64,000 nt of DNA from Inonotus obliquus (Eukaryota; Basidiomycota; Agaricomycetes; Hymenochaetales; Hymenochaetaceae): positions 3,038,001 to 3,102,000 of the forward strand of contig JAJHTX010000003.1 of NCBI GenBank assembly GCA_032164295.1, written 5' to 3'. The first letter of the stretch is position 1. Each line of letters starts with the position of its first letter. Position numbers and translations under genes: made by a program. The notes below the pieces were generated by a model. That model did not search any database. It saw only the letters and a program-made list of their open reading frames with translations, and had not been told where the DNA came from. Positions 22,857 to 35,755 of this stretch are shown here, one piece after another.

Positions 22857-23639
22857 TCTCGTGACGGATGGTACTGATCCCAATTCACACATGTTGGGTA
22901 CTAGGGTACCAACTCAGTTGAAAAGGCAACTGGGAGACGGACTGGGCGTTTGGATGATTCTATATTGTTGTCGTCGCTGTTGTTGTTGTTCTATTCTGTT
23001 CCCGTGCCTCAGGAGCTGTGTCGAGACAGGACGTTTGGCAATGTGAACCCGTTTGTATTCCGTGTTGCTTTCTTTCACTGCTGTCCGATTAGGTGGTATA
23101 TTGAGTTGATAGATGGAAATGAGATGATGCCTGTGCCTCGGAGCGGTGGGTGAGTTTGAGGCGTGGGTTTTACGTTTGAGCTGGCGGTTCATGACGGTGG
23201 GTGAGCGGGCAAGAAGTGGATGCTATTTTCGACATTGGGCTAGGAGACAAGCTTGCACGTATACATTTTTGTGCTACGTAGAGGAATTGTTACTGCATAC
23301 GGTTGATGATATGACACTGTGAGATGGACTGCGGGGAGATGTCGGCGCCAAGAATTGAGAGGGAAAGTGCGGGACCGAGGCCACGCGACGATTGACCCAT
23401 TTTGAATAGACCGATTCTCATGGATAGCGGGAGGTGGACCGTGATGGACCATGAGACGGAGCGCGAGAGACCGGAGACCGTATGGACCCTGAGGATACGG
23501 GGAATGGCCGGGAGATCTTGCAACTGATATTCGCATCTGGGAACACCATGGGCCAATCGACCGGGTCCGTGGCTGTGATACCGAAAAGAATCGGACGAAA
23601 AGGGTAAATACGGCGAGCAATTTAAACTACCTCATCCCT
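22857..23639. other. Intergenic, no gene seen
   Basis: The MKT1 3' flank contains a GTT/TTG-rich patch (about 22964-22995). The remainder is purine-rich on the plus strand, and frames on both strands are short and shadow-like. I see no repeat or RNA gene. Confidence 0.45.
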
Positions 23640-23754
23640 CCTCCCAATTTACTTATAGCCCCATCTCCGCGCCGGCCACCGTTTCCTCCTCTATCCCTTT
23701 CCTCTCTCTTCGACGCCGCTCTTATAAGTCGAAGACTCATCCACTCACACAACA
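23640..23754 (+). promoter_or_regulatory. Pyrimidine-rich core promoter with TATA-like element
   Basis: A C/T-rich tract at 23635-23712 precedes CTTATAAGTC (TATAA at 23723-23727), about 30 bp upstream of the start codon at 23755. Pyrimidine blocks next to the transcription start are typical of well expressed fungal genes. With TATA this close to the ATG, the 5' leader would be very short. Confidence 0.45.
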
Positions 23755-24758
23755 ATGTTTAACAACGACTCCAACACTTCTCTCGTCATGGTTGGTAACC
23801 CTTACCATATCGCTCATGCCCATCAAGGCCATGCATACAAGCCTGCCCCCACTGGCGTTTTCAACCATCTCAGTCAACTCGATCCTCGTCTTGCACCCCG
23901 CCCGCAGCACGACTACTACCTCCACCAACAACGTACTATCGAGATTATCCAGCTCGAGGAGGTACCACCTCCATCGAAGCGTGAACGCATCTCCGTACCA
24001 AGCTCGAGTTCATGTGCATCGTCGAGCTACGCGACATCATCAGCCTACTCCGAGGAAGAAGAGGAGGAAGAAGAGGCTGGTGAATCATATTGCTCATCTG
24101 AGGAGCAATCGGACGAAGAGTACACCGAAGACGAAGAGGTGGATACTCGACGCGTTTCTTCCGCGGACTCGTTCCAGGCGCGTATGCGACGGATCGAGCA
24201 ATGGCGGGATGCATATGCTAAAGCCGTTGGTGCTCAATTCGGTACGTTGATCAGTTTAAGCTTACTGTTTATCAGACTGATGCTGGGATTATGTGGCACC
24301 CGAATAGCCCCATCGCCTTCACGTTCGAAACGAAAAAGCGAGGACGAGGAGGATAATTCGAGCAGTGACACGGTAGGTCCTCTCTCCGACCGACTCGTCT
24401 TGCTTCCCTTCCTGGTCTTTGCCACTTCCGTCCACTTCATAATCTCTATTTTTATATTTACCCACGCATATACCCACCTCTTCTTTGTTCTCTCCCACTC
24501 CCTCGTTTTAGTCTCATTTTCACTTTGGGCTGACTCCGCTCTTCGCGCGCCCCTTCTTAGCTCTCGCACTCCTCAAAACGCTCACGACACGGTTCCATTT
24601 CCGGATCGGCGTCAACATCGACTTCTGTGCGTAGTGTACACAGCTGTTCAGCGTGCGACGCCTGGTTCCCCGACCGTGGCAGCCTCCACAAGCATGGTTT
24701 CAGTCCTCGCACAAACGAGGCTTGCCGTGCTGCTGTCGAATACGACTTTGAGAAATGA
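23755..24758 (+). CDS. Acidic protein with C-terminal Cys2His2-like finger, function unknown
   Basis: Three exons join in phase: 23755-24241, one starting after the AG at about 24306 and ending before GTAGGT at 24372, and a last one starting after the AG at about 24559 and ending at 24758. The protein is about 250 aa. Residues 1-65 are Tyr/His/Gln-rich. A Ser-rich block then leads into runs of Glu, about residues 100-110. A basic region KRKSEDEEDNSSS follows. The end carries HSCSACDAWFPDRGSLHKHG and then NEACRAAVEY. C-x2-C-x10-H-x-H with a nearby further Cys looks like a single degenerate zinc finger. Acidic stretch plus finger suggests a nuclear DNA- or chromatin-associated role, but that is inference. 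The gene faces a 17-kb gene-poor region. Confidence 0.7.
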
Positions 24759-26640
24759 GTTCTATCACGCTTCGAGTCCCGATCAGCCCCGATATGAGAC
24801 GATGAGACGAAGGAGAGTGCCTTCCCAGTGTATATTCGACACGTTCTTGGCACCTTTCTCGGCATACCCACCCGACTTACAAGGGGCGTGCATGCGTTAT
24901 CTGATCTTCTCACTGTGGACAGGCCCTGTTTCTTCCTGCGCCGCCCCTCGCTCCGCACCACAAGCGTGTACATATTCCATTTTTTCATTACACGGACACG
25001 GCGACACAAGAAGACACCTCACTGGCCTTCTTTTTCCCGCCCACGCGCCTTTCCCTCCTACCCATTTCGTACCTCCCCGCCTCTAGCGCATTCTTACGCG
25101 AGGAAGAGAAGACTGGGGTTGGTGGCGCGCCATTTAACCCATCCGAGTATCTATTACTTTGGCGACTGGTGGTTCTCTCTTCCCACCGTGGTTGACCCAG
25201 AGACGAGGGAGAGGATGTATTCGAATTTTTCAAGCGAATATTTCTCCCGAGTCCAACATCCGAATCTCCAGTCGTCGTGGGAGCGCGATGGACCGGAGGG
25301 TTTTTTCGCCTCTTGCCTCGCGTCCTTGTTCATTGATGATGTGGGATAAGGCCAGTTTTGGCCAATTTCATCATCTCAGCAACCGGCCGCCTTGGAACTA
25401 AGGCGCTCGTTTCTTGTGCAATGTACACGCACGTCATATGCCTCCCCCCTCGATTCTGTGGGACAGACTGATACCAAAAAAAGTCATGTTCCCGAACGGT
25501 CTTACTTCATCTCCCTTTTTTTCATGTTTCAGTGTTTCATCATACCAATCTTGCATGTTCATAGTTTATCCCTTGCAATTTTTTTCTCGTCGTGTTTTTT
25601 TCCCTCGGTCACTTTGATCTTCGACCTTTCTTCCCTATTACACGTCACCTTACGACGCTAATAATAATCAAGTCAAGCTTCGTTGCACTGTATCATCATC
25701 AACCAATTTCCTTTTCTTTCTTTCTCCAGGTCTCTTTCAAAGAGCTAACTTTCTTGTATTGCTACTTCATCACCACACTTTCGACGTCACAACTTTCATC
25801 GATCTCTCTATACTTACTACCCACTAGTATTCCGCCCTTCATCTACCTTCTATCATTCGACACGCGCTTGTTCCGTTCCGCATTCCCGCATTCCGCATTC
25901 GGACTTGCGACTTGCCTACTTTCTGGCCTCGCGAACTTTCCCTTGTTGGACAGGCGAGCTTCTCTTACAACATCGACACAAACAATAACGAGTATATACC
26001 AGTTAGCAGTACCACGTAGCACGAACCAAGTAGCAGATAGCGTATTACGTGCTTTATAATACATAATAATCAACTCTACACTTGACAGACTCATATCGCT
26101 TGGGTTGATTGATATTGGTGGGGAGGTTTTTTACGAGTAATCGATCGCTTGAGTCGGAGGAAATGGGAATGTGAGGGAAATATTGGTGATGCGAGAGCGA
26201 TATGTCCGCGCCAAGTGTGTGCGATGCGAAAAGTTGGCGCGGTGCGAAAAGTTGCGTTGTGTGTTGAATGTTGAATGTTGTTGAATATACACGTGTTTTC
26301 GTGTTGACCTTCTCCCGTCTACTAGTACGCGCTTGGGTGGACTCGGAACTAGTGTTGATCTGTGTAGATCTTGGGATGGGAGGACTAGGACTTTGTGTTC
26401 GTCTTCGCGTGTTCAATGTCTAGATTATGGTAATACACTCGTCTCTCTTCTTTTGTGTCTTCGCGTCTCCCGCTCTGACTGTGACTCTGCCGGCGTCGCA
26501 TCGGACAACGGTCCACGGTGCTTCTACTCGTCCTCCTACTTCCCTTCTCCCTTTTTACTTCTTTTCCTACTTCCTACCTTTCTACTTTTCCAGCCTACTC
26601 TGATGCGCCGATGCGGTCGGGGCGAACGCACCCAATCTAT
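24759..26640. other. Start of gene-poor block, pyrimidine-rich
   Basis: From 24759 to about 26060 the plus strand is strongly T/C-rich (for example 25500-25900), which produces long but compositionally trivial open frames. A CACGTG occurs at 26289-26294. I find no coding sequence, repeat family or RNA gene. Part may be the 3' UTR of the upstream gene. Confidence 0.5.
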
Positions 26641-27791
26641 TCATCCTACAAACTACTCTAAAAGTCGCGGTGAATATTGATATTCATGGCTGGAACCATC
26701 CCAAACTTTTGAAAGGAAAGAGAAACTGGTGGATTTCAACTTTCAGCTTTCGGATTCGGATTCGGATGCCTCTTGACTTCGTTCCTATCCTAGGAGATGA
26801 GGAGATGAGGAGATGAGGAGACGGCAAGACGGCAAGACAGCAAGATGCCTCTTTGTCTCTCGGCTTCTCAGACCTACAAACAGGAAGGCCTTGTGCCCCC
26901 TGCCTTCTTAAACTTCCAAGCCCAAAACAGACGCGGACGGGCAACGGGCAACTGACAACGGCATATGGCTTATGATGGCATAATTGATTGCAGAGTGAAG
27001 CGAGAATGTGTTTGGACGGCAGCTAGTAAGTAAGCAGACGGCAAAGGTACATATGCATGATATATAGACGGTAGCGAGACGGCAAGGTCAAATGATAGCT
27101 AGGTTAACGGAAGCCAGTGGATAGTAACTGTACATGTGCCGCTTCGCTTGCACCAGGCTCCCGCGGCGTCTGCGTCTTGAACATCATTCAGCAGATGATG
27201 ATGATATTAAGAAGTGATGGCAGTCGTTCGACCGTTAAACGAAAAATAACATTCGTATATACATGTATCCGCGAACCCGCGAACCTAACGAATCCGACTG
27301 TTTCGCGAAATTCAACGAAGTCAAGGGGTTTCCGAGTCCGTGAAATCCAGAGATTTCGCAGGTGCGGTACCGTACGCGAGATTCGTATTGCGATTGTCGA
27401 CCAGCGGCATCTTGGACGGGATACTATCCTCCTCGGACAACGACAACGACAGGACAAAGACAAAGACAAAGACGCCTCGGACAATCGGATTCGGGACTTA
27501 TGCGCGTAGCTTGCGGCATCATGGTGCACGAGCAAGGAAATCGGGTATCGGTGCTTATGAAGTCGCACTGTCGCAGCTACAGTCAAATCCAGGATCCTTC
27601 CGACTTCTCGGATTGTCCGTAAGTAAGTACTAGTATCCCACATCCGCATGCTTTCGGATTCACTCCGGATACCTTTGAAGGTAACCCGCTTTGTCTTTAT
27701 GTCCTCTTGTTCATAGTCCATCTCCGCACAGGTAAAGATGCGATGTGCGAGAAGGTCGCAACATCGCACGAAAGTTTTGTGTAGGCGCTTA
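26641..27791 (+). repeat. Copy A of a ~1.1-kb noncoding direct tandem duplication
   Basis: Copy A starts at TCATCCTACAAACTACTC and ends near the run ATCGCACGAAAGTTTTGT. It aligns with copy B (27823-28881) in the same orientation with an offset of about 1.18 kb. Shared blocks include GACGGCAAGACAGCAAGATG, GGCAAGGTCAAATGATAGC, ACCAGCGGCATCT, ACTAGTATCCCACAT and CGCATGCTTTCGGATTC. Copies differ by substitutions of mixed type and many indels, so no shared reading frame survives. The unit itself contains many iterations of (A)GACGGCA. Confidence 0.85.
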
Positions 27792-27822
27792 CATCAGTAC
27801 CAGTACTAGGCAACAGTCATCC

Positions 27823-28881
27823 TCATCCTACAAACCACTGTGTTAGTCGCGGCAAATGTATAATATTAATGCTGGAGACCACCCAAACATTTCGTCGAAA
27901 ACAGAAACCGGCGGTTCAACTTTCACACTCTCACTCTCACTCGGATTCGGATTCGGACTCGACTCGGACTCGGAAGCCTCTTGACTTCATTCTACCCTAG
28001 ATGGGGAGACGGCAGGACGGCAAGACAGCAAGATGCCTCGGCTTCTCAGACTCAGACTCAGACTCAGACCCTTCTTCCTCTTCCTTCTTGAACTTTCAAG
28101 CTCAGGGCTACTGGTAACTACATATGGCATATAGCAGAGTTGCAGAATGAACCTCAGATGTTTGGACGGCAGCCAGAAAGGAAGTAGTCGGCAAAGGTAC
28201 ATGATATTCAGACCGCAAGGTCAAATGATAGCCAGGTAAACGGTAGCTATTACATGATAATTGTGCCGCTTGCTTTGGACGTGATGCGGATGATAATGAT
28301 ATAAACAAACGACGGCAGAGATTCGACCATTAAATTAATAAAACGCTATGCTCACTCGTATTCATCCGCAAACCCGCAAACCTAAGAGATCCGACCGATT
28401 CGCCAAAATCAATGAAGTCAAAGGGTTTCCGCGAAATCCAGACGTTTCGGTTTCGCAAAGTACGGTACGTACGCGGGATTGCGATTGTCAACCAGCGGCA
28501 TCTCGGACGAGTAAAAACATGGTTACCATCTCATCTCAGCAGACAATATTCGGATTTCGGGTACGGCATGGACTTTGTTACGACTGTAGCTCGCGGCTTC
28601 GCGGCGCACGAGTGAGGAAATCGGGTATCGGTGTTCATGAAAGTCGCTACAGTCGAATTCACAATCTAAGGCCTTCCTGAACTTCTCGCAATCCGTAAGT
28701 AAATACTAGTATCCCACATTCGCATGCTTTCGGATTCTCTCTGGTCTGGATACCTTCGAAAGTATCCCGCTTTGTCTTTACGTTCTCTTGTTAGTAGTCC
28801 GTCTCCGCTTAGTTAAAAGTGCGAAGTGCGAGACCATCGCAACATCGCACGAAGATTTTGTTTAGACGCTCAGGCGCCTTA
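27823..28881 (+). repeat. Copy B of the ~1.1-kb noncoding direct tandem duplication
   Basis: Begins TCATCCTACAAACCACTG, 31 bp after copy A ends, and runs to about 28881. It keeps the order of all blocks seen in copy A, including GAAATCGGGTATCGGTG and GTAAGTAAATACTAGTATCC, and is about 90 bp shorter through deletions. No terminal inverted repeats, poly-A tail or target-site duplication is evident, so a transposon origin is not shown. Confidence 0.85.
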
Positions 28882-29117
28882 CATTGCAATTCATCGAAAT
28901 CTTTCAAGCTAATTAAACAAGCAAGAAGAGAAAGTCTTGGGTCGTTAGAGTCGAATCCGGAGATATAAGCATCAAATCGCCGATACTAGTACTAGTACTG
29001 AGGCTATAGCTTCTGAGTCCAGACGATTTGGTTCGGTCACTCGGTTATGAAATCTCTTGGTCTTGGAACCACAGCCATAGCTTCCAAAGTCTTCTTAGAC
29101 ACAAATCGTTGAGATCC

Positions 29118-29145
29118 GGATTCTGGATTCTGGATTCTGGATTCT
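29118..29145 (+). repeat. (GGATTCT)4 minisatellite
   Basis: Four adjacent copies of the 7-mer GGATTCT, the first slightly preceded by the related GATCC. Typical slippage-type repeat in the gene-poor block. Confidence 0.85.
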
Positions 29146-31079
29146 AGATCAAGACGCGTAGACGGATAGACGGATAGATAGACAGAGAAGATAGATATAG
29201 ACAAGACAAGACTTACACAAGGGAAATGAAAGGAAAGAAACTATTGATATTGGTACGCGTGTCATCCTGTGTGTGTACGCTGTACGCCAAGTCAAGAAAA
29301 GTTCAATAAATCTTGAGAAAAGTGATTATTTTTATACTGAGAATTACTGCGTAAAGATTCCGTACGGTACAGGTGTGGTTGTTTTGATGTTATTTCTCAC
29401 TCCTTTACGTCTACTATGTAATCTTTGGTTTGGACTCTTGAGGTGCCACTGATTTCTTGTTAGATATTGCTGTGGTGGCGCCAGCTCATATACGCATACA
29501 CATATGTATATGCATATATATGTTATAGCACACGTATCAAAAATCGAATTACACGTAACGTACGCACGTACACGCATACACATGATATTATGACCAATAT
29601 TTCCGTATGATACTTATTCTTGTCTCCTTGTCATCGTACGACGCATAGACACGTACAGACATCTGCGAGAAAAAAAATCCAAGCACCAAGTAAGAATCCC
29701 ATTGTCACGGTCTATTTTGATGTTTTTTTTCTCATCGCTTATGTATGTGCATTGTGCAACCGCGCTAACTACTAATACAACGAATTCAAGCTTGAGAAGT
29801 TAGGAGTTCTGAAAGGTCTGAAGGGTTGGTGTATGGTAGGTCCAACAGTCCGAGCCTGAGCGTGCACGAGTTACTCCGATACTGAGTTACTTCAGTACTT
29901 AGTTGCGAAGCGAAGTATACGAATCACAAGACACGCAGCATGCCATACCATACCGTACCATGCCAGCATACAATGTGGTAAGTATCCAGACTCATCGGCG
30001 GCAAGACTTTGAGATAAATAGAGATAAATTGAATGCTTTTGAATGACTATGAATGAATTATGATGGTATGACTCGGATTTTGCTTGGCGCTCTCCTCGTG
30101 TTGTTCTGCTTTCTCACTTCGCCTCACTTCGCCTTGCTTCTTCACTTCCTCTCGTGTTTATCATTTCCGAGTAAAGAAATTGACTACTCACCATCGTACG
30201 AACGAGACGCACTAGATACACCAGACACACCAGACGCACCAGACACGCTAGAACGATCTGTCATTGTAATTGACTGTTTTACTTGAGTGAGTTATTCTAA
30301 TGTCTTATCCCACTTTCCCTCGAGTTCCCGGTAATTGAGCTTATTGAGGTCCGACCGCACGCCAAGTAACAAGTAACTCAACTCGAACTCAACGTTGTAA
30401 CTTTCATTCGTGCATGAACGGATGGATGTTTCACTCAATGCATTCAATGCTGATGCCCGTCCATCCTGCCTTCATCCGTCAGTGAATCAGCTAGTCAGTC
30501 GAGACTACTCACTCCAAGTGAGAATAGAAGAAATTCACCCACTTTTTATCCTCCACCTCAAATCCCTGAGTCCCTGAATCCCTGAATTCCCGAATTCTCG
30601 ATTCAATCCGACTCAATTCAATTCGCAACTACCCGTGAGTGCGTGCATGCGTGGCGTACCTACCATGCACAGTCAATGCAATGCGCCATGCACCATACAC
30701 CACGCGCCTCTTATTCAATCCCGCATCGCATAGTTGCGTCGTTGATCATGAGAAAAAAACAATCGTGGAAAATCCCGCTTTCCCCTTGGCCTCTTTACTC
30801 AATGATCCAGATCCATGATCCATTATATGCATGTCCAAGCGCGCGCCTTTGTCGCCTTACTCAACACATTCAAATGGGTTATGAATTGGACCAAATGCAG
30901 CCGACCGTGTCCTCTTATTCCAAAATTCGGATTCAAGGATTCAACGGATCCAACAGAACAGACGCGAGACTACTCGGGTCGTCGGGATCTTCCGAACGAG
31001 CTGCAGCCGCAGAGAACCAGAGAACAGAGAGAGAGGAACAGAGCAGAGTTTGACTGAGAAGCACAAGTCAGCCCTACAT

Positions 31080-31111
31080 CTGCAACTCTGCAACTCTGCA
31101 ACTCCGCAACT
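31080..31111 (+). repeat. (CTGCAACT)n minisatellite, about 4 units
   Basis: CTGCAACT is repeated in tandem three times and followed by a CCGCAACT variant. Confidence 0.85.
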
Positions 31112-31854
31112 CTCAATTCAATTCTGGAACTACAACACAACGCATTGAATATGACATTTAGAAATACAATACGTTGCTTCTCATCTGCAGCCTCATGAAG
31201 ATAAATTGCTCCGAGTGGGAAATGAAAATCAGGAAATGGGAATTGGGGAAATGGGAAAGGCATAATGCCGGCCGGGGAGGAGGAGCGAGTACTTGCGTTG
31301 TCTTTCAAGTCTCCGTGCCGTGCTTCTAACGCTCTACTCATGGCGTTCTACATCAGTAACATCCGTCATCCGACGGCGACTCTCATTAGCAGCATCCGCT
31401 ATCCGACAAAGAATACTCAAACGTCCTTACTATCCAAATTCGATTCAATTAATGGAATCGAGGAATTGAGTGTATCGAAATAGCTCTCTTAGATCTAGAC
31501 TAATCAAATGAATTGATTCTCTTCGATGGTATTACTTACGATATATTCAATTTAGTATGCCAGTACTGGTACTTCTGTATGTATGTATGCAATATACGTA
31601 TGATCGGATTAAGCCGTGATTTAGCCGAGCGAAAAACGGTTGGTGTTTGGACCAATGATTAACCACGATCTAAAGTAGACCACTTTCAAATTCCTTTTCC
31701 CTTCAGTGGAGTGGAGTGGATGATTGAGATGATTGGAAGAGAATAAAAAGAATCGACGTTAGTTATAGTGTGATTTTTAAAATATATACATTGGCGATGG
31801 CATCTTCCGGTGGGAAAGGAATAGAGAGCTAGAGTGAAGAAATCTTACATACTA

Positions 31855-31878
31855 GTGGTGGTGGTGGTGGTGGTGGTG
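31855..31878 (+). repeat. (GTG)8 microsatellite
   Basis: Eight perfect GTG triplets; no coding frame of note passes through them. Confidence 0.9.
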
Positions 31879-32040
31879 CTAGGGTAACTCATCTGGTTGG
31901 TTGGTCTCCATTCTCCACTCTCCATTCTCCTCCATTCCCCGGTGAGTGAGCTCTAACACCTAAATCATCACGCCAAAACACCAAAAAATGTATATACTGT
32001 ATGTATAACGAAGACTCGGCGCAGGCGCCTTTCACCAGAG

Positions 32041-32059
32041 TCACTTGAGACTCAAGTGA
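32041..32059. repeat. Perfect 9-bp-arm palindrome
   Basis: TCACTTGAG, one base, then CTCAAGTGA. Could be a dimeric factor site or simply chance in low-complexity DNA. Confidence 0.6.
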
Positions 32060-34677
32060 AAGAAAAAACTCACACGACACATCGGCGGATTACCAAACAC
32101 AGTCTTCGCCTGCGCCTTGTGTGGGAAATATCTTCGATACTTTCGGCACGAGGCGTCCTTAAGCGTCACTTGTAAAGATTTTGACGAGATTGAAATCATT
32201 TGCCCAGAGTCTCCAGCCCCAGAGGAGATAAAAAACCTCGGGTCGGATGGCGAATGGGCGAATGGTGAATGGTTCATGTTGAATGTTGGAATGTTGAATT
32301 GATTCCCACTAGGCACTTTCTATCTCTTCGGACCTTCGGTTCGCTTTACTGTATTACTCGTACGCTTGCTTTTCGATGCGTATGACTTTTATGACTTTTG
32401 CAACGCGCAGCTTCCATGCATTATATATATTATACCTACACGCATACGGTCCTTGTTGTATGCGACCAGCGACGGATCATGTGTCATGCGTAAATTCGTC
32501 TATAAGCGCCTTTGTGTTATTATCATCATATCGTCAAAAAATAAAATAAACAGTTGAAAGGCTGCCGGGAATATGCGATCTGCGAGAGTAGGGAGGGGCC
32601 CAAGCAAGTCCCCAAAACAACCGACAACCGACATGAGTTCAAGATTTTCTCACGCGATCCGGCGCCGCCTCCGGAACCGCTGTGAAAAAAAATACAAGCA
32701 AGCAGGCAAAGCACAGCCGAGCTGCGCTCGATTCATCTGTCTATCCGGCCGCAGATTGCGATATGCTAATATGACGCATAACTACACGGCTAGGGACGAT
32801 TTCCCTTCGGGGTTGAACTGGATAGCCAGATACGACCACATCACAAGGATGGTCTCATGGACTTTTGACCGAGCGGGAAACGCCAAAAACGATGTTGTGA
32901 TTATTGGAAATATCCCGCCACATCCGGTCCGCCCTCACGGAGTCACAAAGTCTGGAGTGTGAATACCAGGTCCATCCCGCCGTAAATAACTCATTTCGGA
33001 CATAAGGCGCGACTTGTCTCCGCAGAAAATCCGTCCTTTGTAATCCCTCACTATACCTTTTTCACACCAATGTACTCGTTCGCCAAGGTCTTGCGTGTCG
33101 GGAGGCGAAGGTGGGAACTCTTCTAGATTATACTGTAACTCCGTGTGAGTGAACTTGGAGAGGAAACGATTACGATTGATGTCCTCCGTTCTGGTTTCCC
33201 CGCAGACCATACGAAGTACCCGCGCAGATTAACGTATTTGACAGCTAGAAGATTAATAACGGATGGTATTCTCATGTCAAGCTTCTTGGCAATCTTTTGC
33301 TGAAATCATCGTTTCGGATGTTCATCCTCATCAAGAGGAACGTGTGTGGCAGTGATAAAGGACTGTCCTACACAATCATGGGTGCAGTTTCACTAGAAAA
33401 ATCACTGTTCATTTGACCAAATTCGAATCATTATTATATTCTGTTTCTCAGTCTACTCACTTCATTAATACTTGCGGACACTGGATGATAGCGAACAGCA
33501 AGGGTGAATCCCATCCTCTATTATTGTTGACGAGGGAACTCCGGAGGTTCGTCCCAAGCCAAGGAAGTGGTCGTATCACCGATGGATGTGCCTTCGTCCG
33601 AACATCGACGAGGATGACCGGCCCGTAAGATTGGTCCCGTACGTCGCTGCATGACTTCTTACATGAGCGATTGAAGCATCGATGAGAATCCACGCCCCAA
33701 GTATCGCCATTGCTGGACTTGGCGGGGAAACCTAGGCGTGAACGATAGAACGCAGTGCCGTAATAGAAATGAACCAATGCTGAACTGTAGCGGGCCGAGT
33801 TACCTAGGTCACAGTCCACAATGGATCATGTTTTGCTACATATGTAGGAGCCAGAAGCTTGCAGGCCTACTGTGAGAGTCATTTGCGATGTCGAATAATC
33901 CTCATACTGTCTTGTGACAGATCGATGAACGTCTTGCGATCTTCTATTATCCTCCAGTAGGAAGATGGATAGATAAATGAGCTAGGTTCGAATTTTGCAT
34001 TGTTCTAGTGCAACTCCCATTGAGGGTTAGCTGGACGATCAGATGCATCGCTCTCTCCGAGTCAGACATCCCAGATGCCCAACTTCTCCCGCTGCTGCGA
34101 CGAGGGTCGGAGGATGACAACGATTCCAGCGTGAGTTTGCGCCTCACAATAACTTCTCGTTTTAGCAGCCGCCGAAACCACGCCATTGACCACGGACACG
34201 ACCATGAGAGAATCTGAACCAGGATACACAGTTACGGTCGCTCGGCGTGCGCACAACAAGGTGCAACGGTGCCATCTCGGTGGTACAGCCATCTTGGCGA
34301 TCATTTCCTTTTAGTTGCCCAGGAGCAAGACAAAGAAGGTGTGAGCACTGATGGCTTATCAGAGGTAGAGCCGCAGTCGCAGGAAGCCTGGGCACGAACA
34401 GCTGTATATAGCTTCAGAAGGCGTTTCGTTGGGATTCCGAGAAGATTTTGTCAACATCAATCTTGATCATCATGTTGGTGTGTTGGGCATGCAAGGGCAT
34501 GCAAAGACTCGCAAGTGGTAATGCGACATTGTCCCATAGACCGGAAGATGGATCCGACGACTGGGGTATCTTCAACATCGCGGTATCTCTGTTTCGCAGG
34601 TACCGGAAGGCATGGAAATGAGTTGCATCGTATCGAGCATGCAGGTGATGATGGCATCGTCAGGCTGAAGATTACAC

Positions 34678-34702
34678 CGTTACAGTCACAGTGACTGTAA
34701 CG
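34678..34702. repeat. Perfect 25-bp palindrome with 12-bp arms
   Basis: CGTTACAGTCAC, a single A, then GTGACTGTAACG. The arms are exact reverse complements, long for a chance event in 64 kb. No adjacent U-run suggests a terminator and no gene starts nearby. Confidence 0.75.
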
Positions 34703-35755
34703 CGTGATGGTAATATCACATGCTTTGCGCAAAAACTAGTCGCCAAGTCTGATCCTTGCCACCCTTCCTCTCCAGCTTACTAGCAGAAAGCAGCTTACGC
34801 ACAACTATGCGAGACTAGATAATAGCGTGAATAGTTAACCAAGACGACTTTTGGACTTTGTCACCGAGGTTTGTCGGTTAAATGAAACAGTGGGCCAAAG
34901 GACTCTTGGTCTCCAAGAATCAATGCTCTCACAACCACGGGGAAAAATAAACAGGTATACTGCGGTCTACTATACGGAAACAAGGATAATTTGGCTCCCC
35001 GTTCTGTAGGATAGCTTCCATGCATGACGCCCGTGCATCAGATTGTGCCTAAACACAGCTAATACTTGATTCTGGTTGCCGGCACCGAGGGAAAATGTCT
35101 GGCGAATCCCATAACGAACATCAGGAGTGTTGCATTCGCTCCCAATCGCTTCAGGCGTGATCCTATTCGTCTCCAGAGCCGTCGTCGCACCCTTCTCGTC
35201 GCGTGGCGGGAGTCTGCGACTGTTCTTGTGCATGAGCTATCTAGTTTACTTGATGCCGAACTTGTAGGGCCTCAAGATTCCTACGGTAACTATCCTTGAA
35301 CTTCGGTGTTTTCGTGGTGCAAAAATTTGTACACAGCGATGGCATCACTGTTGATGTGAACAGGTATTTGATTTGACGGTCGTGCTTACGGCTATTCTCG
35401 AGCCACCATTGGACTCTCGAATGAACGCGGCCGCGGAACTTTCGCTTTTGTCTGCGGCGATAGACACTGGAATTGCAATGATACTGATGCTAGATACTCG
35501 TCTGGCTGATCTCGCCAAAGCTAGATAATTGCTAACCCACTGGAGTCTTCCTTCTATGATAAAACTAGATGCGTTCCCGCCGCATCAGGTCTAAAATTGC
35601 ACGAGGTCGATGCACTCTACGTCCTACTTGATATACTCCCACGAGCAGGAGGTATAAATCTCAACGGAAGTTCGCAAACTTGCTCCTTACTCTCCGATAT
35701 GTCGACGCCGTGCTTCGCGGAAGATGTGGCACACAAACTTCGCTCGGGAGTACAG

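Larger units (their letters stand above)
28882..35755. other. Gene-poor, low-complexity DNA
   Basis: 6.9 kb without a recognisable gene. It is crowded with short tandem or imperfect repeats and AT-rich patches. The part from about 32.6 to 35.3 kb is less repetitive and has open frames up to 129 codons (for example 32573-32962 plus and 33457-33819 minus) that I cannot assign; these may be chance or remnants. Confidence 0.5.

Noticed and set aside
25592..26059. 155-codon plus-strand frame in the pyrimidine-rich tract
   Set aside because: Composed of Ser/Leu/Phe/Thr codons dictated by T/C-rich DNA, with no motif or splice context.
26641..28881. RIP-type mutation of the tandem duplication
   Set aside because: Differences between the copies include transversions and many indels in both directions, not a C-to-T bias on one strand.
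30643..31053. 136-codon plus-strand frame in the gene-poor block
   Set aside because: Low-complexity, His/Met/Ser-rich start, no family resemblance, no flanking gene signals.
33457..33819. 120-codon minus-strand frame and overlapping plus-strand frame
   Set aside because: Composition is ordinary, but I could not extend it by splicing or recognise a family; not enough to call a gene.
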